Source: Stereocaulon alpinum (lineage: Eukaryota; Ascomycota; Lecanoromycetes; Lecanorales; Stereocaulaceae). From it: DNA of 64,000 nucleotides. A program made the translations under genes and the position numbers. The stretch's first letter is position 1, and each line of letters starts with the position of its first letter. The stretch spans positions 1-64,000 of the forward strand of contig JAEUBA010000105.1 of assembly GCA_018257865.1 (NCBI GenBank). Direction: 5' to 3'. The notes beneath the pieces were generated by a model. The model searched no databases. It was given only the letters and a program-made list of their open reading frames with translations, and had not been told where the DNA came from. Shown piece by piece: positions 57,830-64,000 of the stretch.

Positions 57830-59501
57830 CTAATAATCATCCCCTCGACTGATAATTTCCTTGACCGTTGGTCGCATCAAGATGGTCTATAGAGAAGTAA
57901 GCATGTTATCTCGGACATTAAACTCTTTCGGGTGGACTTACGTGTTCAAATTGAGCAGTATAAGAGCCTTTGACGTCGCAGAGTGGTGGATATGCCTCCA
58001 CAATGCCACTCGAGACGAGATTGTTCAGCTGGCACAAGTTAGCTCCATTCGTAGATGCATGGATTTGAGATTGAACAACTTACTCCAAGCAAGTACTTAT
58101 CATGGCCAAGACGGTCCAGATATCTCCGACAGAATGGCAAAGTACCAAAGTTCTTCGTGATGGTATTCAAAAGACTCCTAGCCGATGAGACTCGCAAAGC
58201 TACATTCGGTGCATCCGCTCTCTTGGCGTAATGAGACGTCTCCATCTGCTTCGCATCAGTGTGCGTCGATTTCCAAGACACAAGTATCTTACATCGTCCC
58301 GTACATAACCCTTTCCTGTGCTCCCAAAAGTCTCGATGGCAAAGATCTCGCCTTCTTCCATCTTCGTCTGGTCATTGCTTTTGACAATGGGTACGCTCTT
58401 TCCACCATGGATGCTATATTGGATGATGTCGTGTCCGTTAAGATTTCGAATAGCCTTTACCGGTAACATTTGTCCTTTGATTTCAACTTCGTAGCTCTCC
58501 ATTGCCTCCTGGATGGCGGCGCCGATATCGCCGACTCGTACGTCGATACCAGCTTCCTACAAGCAAGCCATGAGCTCTGTGTCTCTAGTTTGGTATGGAC
58601 ATTTATGACTTACTCTGATACCCGTGTTCGTAGCGTCCTTTACAGCCGCCAATAGATTATCATAGACCGGATTGAAGGTCATAGTGAACGCACTATCCAC
58701 AATCCTTCCATTGATATGGGAGCCAAAATCAACCTTCATCACATCGTCTTGCTGCAGAACCGTCTTATTGCCAGCATTTGGGGTGTAATGAGCAGCACAA
58801 TGATTTATGCTGAGCCCTGTTGGGAATCCCATTCCACCTTTGATATTGTCTCCCTCCTCCAAGCCTTGATGCCCCGTCAGCGCTCGAACACTGTCCTCGA
58901 TGCCCTCCGCAATTTCCGTCAATGTATGCCCGGGTTTGATGTTCTTCTGCGCCCATTGTCGGACCTGTCTATGGACCTCTGCACCTTGCCGGTAATCGTT
59001 CAAGAAGTCGTTGTTCATTCGATCCAGATGGCGCTTCTCCTCGCTGGTAGTGCGGAAGGTGTTCTCATTCCTGTACTCGCAAACCTCACCCTCGGGATAT
59101 TGACCATCTGGAAAGAAATTCGAAATAGGTACTCGTGGAGGTGAAGTCTGTGCCTTTATGCTACCAGCTCCGCCCTTCTTTTTCTTCTTTGGCTTTCTCT
59201 TCTTCTTCTTTTTTACAGCTACACGGTATCTTAGCTAGGCTCTTTCCTTCTGCCAGAGCAGAATTACCCCCTGGTGCTCCTGTCTCAACATGTGCTCCTT
59301 CTTCATCTTTGTCCTCATCCTCGTCTGAATCCTCATTCTCATCTTTCTGTGAAGCTAGATCCTTGTGCCCATTTGTCCGGCCATTTGAGAAAGTCGAGTC
59401 ACCATTTACTAGAAGATTCAGCTCGGATTCGTAGTGATGTGAGTTTCCAAGGGCCTCGTACAGCTCATCGCCTCAATCCCTTCCGCTGCTTTTGCAGCCA
59501 T
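57830..59501 (-). CDS. MAP2: Methionine aminopeptidase 2
   Basis: Seven exons: 59501-59462, 59408-59268, 59218-58614, 58556-58293, 58245-58084, 58028-57942, 57886-57830; 451 aa. The N-terminus has an acidic run (DEDEDKDEEG) then a polylysine block, as in eukaryotic MetAP2. Catalytic-domain motifs: GMGFPTGLSINHCAAHYTPN, the metal ligands in VMKVDFGSHINGRIVDSAFT, NLNGHDIIQYSIHGGKSVP, EEGEIFAIETFGSTG and SYTAQFEHTILMRPT. The end ISRGDDY is canonical. It removes initiator Met from nascent chains and is the fumagillin target. Introns 1 and 2 were placed by frame and splice consensus; without intron 1 the acidic region has no in-frame ATG. Confidence 0.92.
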
Positions 59502-59869
59502 ATCTGCCCGGAATCCAAGTGCTCTTTTCCCGGTAGCTGTAATTTAGCCAACTAGGGACCTGTAGCGTCACTGGAATGCTTTTGTTGTATAGAGCGTTTC
59601 AATACGAACATAAGCGGACTCGGTGATCGATGGCGGGGCGTGGGGCCGTCGGCGCTAACCCTAACCCTACGGCACTTCTCATCAATAGAATTGTCTCCAG
59701 CCTTGCCTTTTGTATGCAGGGTAAGCTGCCATGGGGTCTAATTGACAGGCTATCCGTCGCATGACATACGCTTTGATCTATGGATCTTAATTCGAATGTA
59801 TTTCTAATGATGGTAAGGGTAACTGATTCCACTTGACATGAGCAGCTATCATCATAAGGAAATCCAACA
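59502..59869. promoter_or_regulatory. MAP2 upstream region with a telomere-like double repeat
   Basis: 368 bp. CTAACCCTAACCCT at 59655-59668 is two copies of the fungal telomere unit (TTAGGG on the other strand), 150 bp before the MAP2 start. It could be a telobox bound by a Myb/Tbf1-type factor. Confidence 0.5.
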
Positions 59870-61270
59870 TCATGATTCGCGCTCTTCACTACGTCGCCCT
59901 GGTCCACTCTCGGCATCCTTCAGCTCTTCTGCTTCTCCTTCTCCGATCCACATCCGGAAGACAAGCGTCAAAAGGCTCCCAGCAGCTATCTGGAGACCTT
60001 GAAAGATGACCAAAGGAATCTGAATCTTGGAGGCTGTGATTGGCGATAAGCCAGAGAACATAACATTGGACAGTGGAACACCCATCGCTGGTGTTTTTGC
60101 AGGAACTACGTGTGCCACTGCGATCGTGTCTGCTTTGCTGAGCCAAAGCCTCGAGAGCAAGAAGCACGTAATCGTCCATAAGGCGTAGAATGCTATGGAC
60201 ATGAAGACAATGAAAACTATGTTGGAGCCTTTGATACTTTCAAAGGCGCGAGTGTCGAAAGCTTGGTCAAAGGTCTGCCAGATGATGATAAGGAGTGACC
60301 AAGACCCCAATTTTGAGAGGTGCCACTCTGAGAACACCTTCTGGGTGGCCTTTGGAAAGACATTTTGGGTGACTTGCCCAACAATCTGTTAGGGGTCAGC
60401 TCCTTTTCGCGAATACAAGGCTTGATGATAGTCTGGACCAAGGACTTGGGAACGCACAAGTGGAAGGAATATTGAGAGCCCAAGCTGCATGAAGACTCGC
60501 CTATATAGCTGACCAAACCCCCCGGACCCTAAACCAGGTAAGACTTTTGTATACCAGGCTCCAGTACTCGTATACATTAGAACTAACAATGGAGATATGA
60601 ACGGCCCAAGAAAATTGCCCAGTGTAGATTGCACAACAGTCAAAGCTTGATTGCCATTCGCTTGCTTCGTCATTATCACATTAGAAGAAATGGTCGTAGG
60701 CACAGATCCAGTGAAGATCATGCCAACTAGAAGTCCGGCATCCATGAAACCTGGATTCGTTGCGCACAGGCTAACGACAGCGTACACAATAGCAGATGTA
60801 AGTAGGAAAGACTGTATCTGGACGAAGAGATGAAGCTTCCAGCGGCTGTAGTTTGCAAGAAGCACTTTCGTAGGCAGTGTGCATCCTGTAATGAAGAAGA
60901 TGACTGCTACACAGAGATATGTGACGACTATTTCCTTCTTGTCCTGCTGCGAGTCTGGAACTTGGACTTGCGATGCCAGAAGTATGAAAAAGCCGAGCGC
61001 GAATAGGAACCATTGGTCTACTATGAGAAACCTGATTTTCGAGAGACAGCGTCTCCATCTGGGTCTTGAGGGAGTGCTGCCCGTGCTCTGGTGGCTCGTA
61101 CTTGGCCGTAACCGCGCAGGTGACCGTGAAGGAGACCCATGGTTATGGCTTCTGGCAGCCTCTTCTTCGTCTGTTTGTGACATAGTGAAGCCTGTGTTTG
61201 AGGTGGAGGGTCTGTTCGGGACAGCTTCGGTCTGAGCTGTGGCTTCGACATTGGACTGTGGAGAAGACAT
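59870..61270 (-). CDS. RCH1: Rch1/SLC10A7-type bile-acid-sodium-symporter-like protein
   Basis: Two exons, 61270-60458 and 60385-59870; 442 aa. A disordered Ser/Pro-rich N-terminus (about 75 residues) is followed by about ten membrane segments. Signature stretches: VDQWFLFALGFFILLASQVQ, FFITGCTLPTKVLL, the core motif GMIFTGSVPTTISSNVIMTKQANGN, and LGNFLGPFISPLLV. Candida Rch1 is a plasma-membrane negative regulator of calcium uptake, and human SLC10A7 affects calcium and glycosylation. The intron is 72 nt (60386-60457, GTGCGT...CTAACAG). The frame extends 5' only to a TTG, so the ATG at 61270 is the start. Confidence 0.88.
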
Positions 61271-61499
61271 TCGGCTTCTCTGAGGCAATATCTAGAGTAC
61301 GGTCCGTAGAGGCCATGGGATCAATCTTCTGTTGCCATTCTGACTCCTCAGCCAAATCCTCCTACCCTGACGTACCATCCTGCTGAAGGTATGTCCTTTG
61401 GACCGTACCGTCGATTTCAAAACCATTGGCGGGGACGCTAACGCGCTTTTGGGGTACCCCACCACACACTAAATTTAGGCGGTAGAAGAGGTACCAGGC
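61271..61499. other. RCH1 promoter and junction with the right RIP block
   Basis: Composition is ordinary to about 61490, then CA and TG vanish abruptly. No terminal inverted repeat of the adjacent transposon could be verified by eye. Confidence 0.4.
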
Positions 61500-62750
61500 G
61501 AGCGCTGCGTTATAGACCGTATATAATTTAATTATTTCTTAAATAGGTAATAGTAAAGCCCTATAAACGCTATTCTTTAGAGTTTTACTTACCTACTACT
61601 ACCTCCCTTACCGCTACTATAGTCCTACTAATAGATCTATATACTAAGGCTACTATTTAGTAAGAGCTTAAGCTTAGCTTTAGTAATAACGCTATTATAC
61701 TTAGTAACTATAATATTAGCCTACGGATACTATAGTATATAAGGAAGAGCTAGAGGTAATATAGGGAGGTATATATACCTAGTAAGGATTATAGTAGGAG
61801 GCCTAAGGCTCTAAATTATATTTTAGAGGTAGAGCTCCTAGTATACTTAGAATAATATCCTATAGCCTATCTAAATAAGATAGCTTTTTTCCTTTTAGAT
61901 AAGTTTAATATCTTAGTTAGTAAGGCTACTATCTAGAGAGCTCTTACCTACCTTAGTTAGTCTTAGAAAAAGTACTATAAGATTACTAAGGAGTATAACT
62001 AAAAGCTCTAAGACTACTAGTTTACTAAGCTATTTAATTAGTAGGCTAATTAGCTTATATTTCTAGATAAGAGTACCGCTTATAAGTATATAGGTAAGAT
62101 TTATTCTATTTAGCTAGTACTTACTAATAGTACTTAGGGGATCGAAAATTTAGATAGGGACCCTTAGGAAGGATACTATTAGTAATATAAAGCCTAATAA
62201 GGAGTAAGAGGTAAAGTCTATTACCTACCTTTATAATCTATAGCTATATTAATTAGATAATATATTAGGGATTAATTACTACCGCTATATTTAATAAATT
62301 TATCTAAGATTAAGTCCTTCCTTACTATATACTATATATAAGTAGCGGTCCTAGGTCTATAATTATTATAAATAATTATAAGATATACTAGAGTCCTAAG
62401 TTAAAGGATATATATTAATAAGTAGGCGTTTAACTTAAATATCTACCTCCTTATTCGCTAGATTTAAACCTAATTAAGATATCCTTTACTATTTTAAAAG
62501 CTTAGATAAGAAGATACTATAATATTATAAAGCTCTATTTAATAGATAATACCTATAGAGAGTTTCTAAACTTAGTAGTATAGGCTTAAGATAAATAAGC
62601 TAAGGTAGGTAATCTCTTCTACTTAGCAGGGATTAAATATAAGGGCGTTAATAATATAGCTAGGTAGATAGAGGAGTTAGATAAAGAAGAATAAGCTTAG
62701 AAGCTTATAGTTTAGACTAAGTATATTAATTTATATTTCTTACTAAGTCT
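61500..62750 (+). mobile_element. RIP-degraded Tc1/mariner-type (DDE_3) transposase relic
   Basis: Plus-strand translation, despite many stops, reads through family landmarks. About 61820-62105 gives YLNKIAFFLLDKFNILVSKA, then a block ending in LIFLDKSTAYKY, where the first catalytic Asp sits in LIFLD. From about 62330 come GPRSIIIINNYKI, where the second Asp of the usual DN has become Asn, then KYLPPYSLDLNLIKISFTIL, the PYSPDLNPIE motif with the third acidic residue (Glu) replaced by Lys. LFYLAGIKYKG closes the domain. The 5' and 3' parts lie in different frames (61866 and 62308 differ by one), so an indel or intron lies between. CA and TG are almost absent, as in the left block. Inactive. 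Confidence 0.82.
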
Positions 62751-64000
62751 CTAGCTGCGTCTTAAAATACTCTAGATTACTAAGATTAACTCTACTATAT
62801 ATATCCCCTTACTTATATAACCCTAAGTTATTATCCTAAGTCTTATCCTTATACGCTATTATCTTACTAGATAGAATTATATATCCCTACTTCTTAAAAG
62901 ACTACTAAGGCCTTACTAAATAAGGCCTTACTAAATAAGACCTTACTAGAAACCGCTATAGTAGTAATAATAGTCGATTTCTTTAAACCTACCTCTTATA
63001 GCCCTATTTACTAATATTCCTAGCTAATTAATAACTAATCCTAAGCTTAATCCTAAGCTTACGCTATTACTCCTTATACTTATTATTCTTTTAAGCTTAT
63101 ATAATATCCGTAGTATAGCTCTTATCTATTAGCGTATCTAAAGCCTTCTTATATATATCTATAAATTTAGGGTACCTTATATAAAGCTACCTAATAAACT
63201 TAGCGAGCTCGCCTTCGATAGGACTACTATCTTAATAAGGTAGAAGACTTAGTAATACTATAACTAAGTAAGAGGTTAAATAAGGTTAGCGAGTTATTAT
63301 CTTAGCTATACCTCTAGTATAAAGTTCTTAAATTAAATCTAAGATTCTTATATCTCTAGGCGACTAGGGCCTTAATATTAGTAGCTAAAAGCCTAGTAGA
63401 AAGCCTAGTAAAAAGCTATATCTATAGGGATAGAAAGGCGGAGGCGGTAGCAGTCTAAACTACCCTCTTATAGTAGGATAAGTAGGTATAGATAGCTTAG
63501 TAGTATACTATCTCTTCTCTTTATAAGCCTTATTCTTCTAAGTCTGCTATAGCTCGTTAAGTACTAATTTAGGTAGCTAGTTATTACTAAGTTAACCTAA
63601 GGTATCTTTAAGGATAGTAGCTATCTATATCTTTAAAAGATTTAGAAGGAGGGGTATATACTCGCCTTTATATATATAGTAATAGTAGCCCGAATTCTTA
63701 TATATAGAACTCTTATAAGCCTATTAATTATAAATATTCTATTATTTCTACCTTTAAAGATCCTTAGTATTCGTCCTATCTATCTCCTTAAGAAGCCTAT
63801 TAGTTAGGATATATATAAAGCCTTTTAGTATTCCTAAAATTATTATCCTAGGCTTCTTTTTAGCTACTTTACCTATAATAGGGATCTCTCTAGTGCTATT
63901 ATAAGCCTAGTAGTATATAAGGTTAACTTATAAGCCCTTCTTCCCCTCCTCCTACTATACTTAAAGCTTATCTTTAATACTTACCTAATTATACTACGTC
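62750..64000. repeat. RIP-damaged AT-rich DNA, identity unknown
   Basis: The same CA/TG depletion and TA excess continue to the window end. I could not recover protein motifs on either strand, and the sequence continues beyond 64000. Probably one or more further RIP-damaged transposons. Confidence 0.6.

Noticed and set aside
5958..61499. Secondary-metabolite or defence gene cluster
   Set aside because: The single SDR and lactonohydrolase have no backbone synthase, P450, cluster regulator or transporter nearby; neighbours are housekeeping genes.

Overview
This window is nuclear DNA from a filamentous ascomycete (Pezizomycotina). The signs are compact genes with 40-80 nt GT..AG introns (branch-point motifs such as CTAAC or CTGAC, often CAG or TAG acceptors), single-copy fungal orthologues (Kex1, Cdc10 septin, Ice2, Rud3, Sfm1, Rch1, Igo1) and two blocks damaged by repeat-induced point mutation (RIP). 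I cannot place it below subphylum; the strongly bipartite base composition would fit Dothideomycetes or Leotiomycetes.

Layout. Positions 1 to about 4030-4195 and about 61500 to 64000 are RIP-ravaged AT-rich blocks in which the dinucleotides CA and TG are almost absent. The left block is a minus-strand LINE (zinc knuckle near 3090, endonuclease near 2050, reverse transcriptase near 420). The right block starts with a plus-strand Tc1/mariner-type transposase relic and continues into unidentified RIP-damaged DNA. Between them lies a gene island of about 57 kb with normal composition.

Gene island, left to right: an F-box-protein-like fragment; a mitochondrial Holliday-junction resolvase (CCE1); a very long NOP15/NIFK-type nucleolar RRM protein, divergent from an SMN orthologue; SFM1; endosulfine IGO1; MYG1; ICE2; a secreted lactonohydrolase; an SDR; LTO1; KEX1; RAE1/Gle2; an aconitase; a GPI-anchored Cys-containing wall protein; SKI8; mitochondrial bL32; the CDC10 septin; guanylate kinase; RUD3 golgin divergent from methionyl-tRNA synthetase; a small mitochondrial protein; an AVT amino-acid transporter; an unrecognised RGG/repeat protein of about 840 residues; RAD52; a UBA-UBX protein; a VAP/Scs2 protein; sphingolipid delta-4 desaturase; MetAP2; and the RCH1/SLC10A7 transporter. 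Most are housekeeping genes for RNA metabolism, translation, genome maintenance and the endomembrane system. There is no secondary-metabolite cluster, operon-like set or defence locus.

I rebuilt most multi-exon genes by hand: every stated exon chain keeps frame from ATG to stop and joins family motifs across the junctions. Notable structures are coding first exons of 3, 8 and 13 nt, internal microexons of 18, 23 and 33 nt, and two likely GC-AG introns. The least explained object is the RGG/tandem-repeat protein at 46208-49053. No convincing new multi-gene system is visible.
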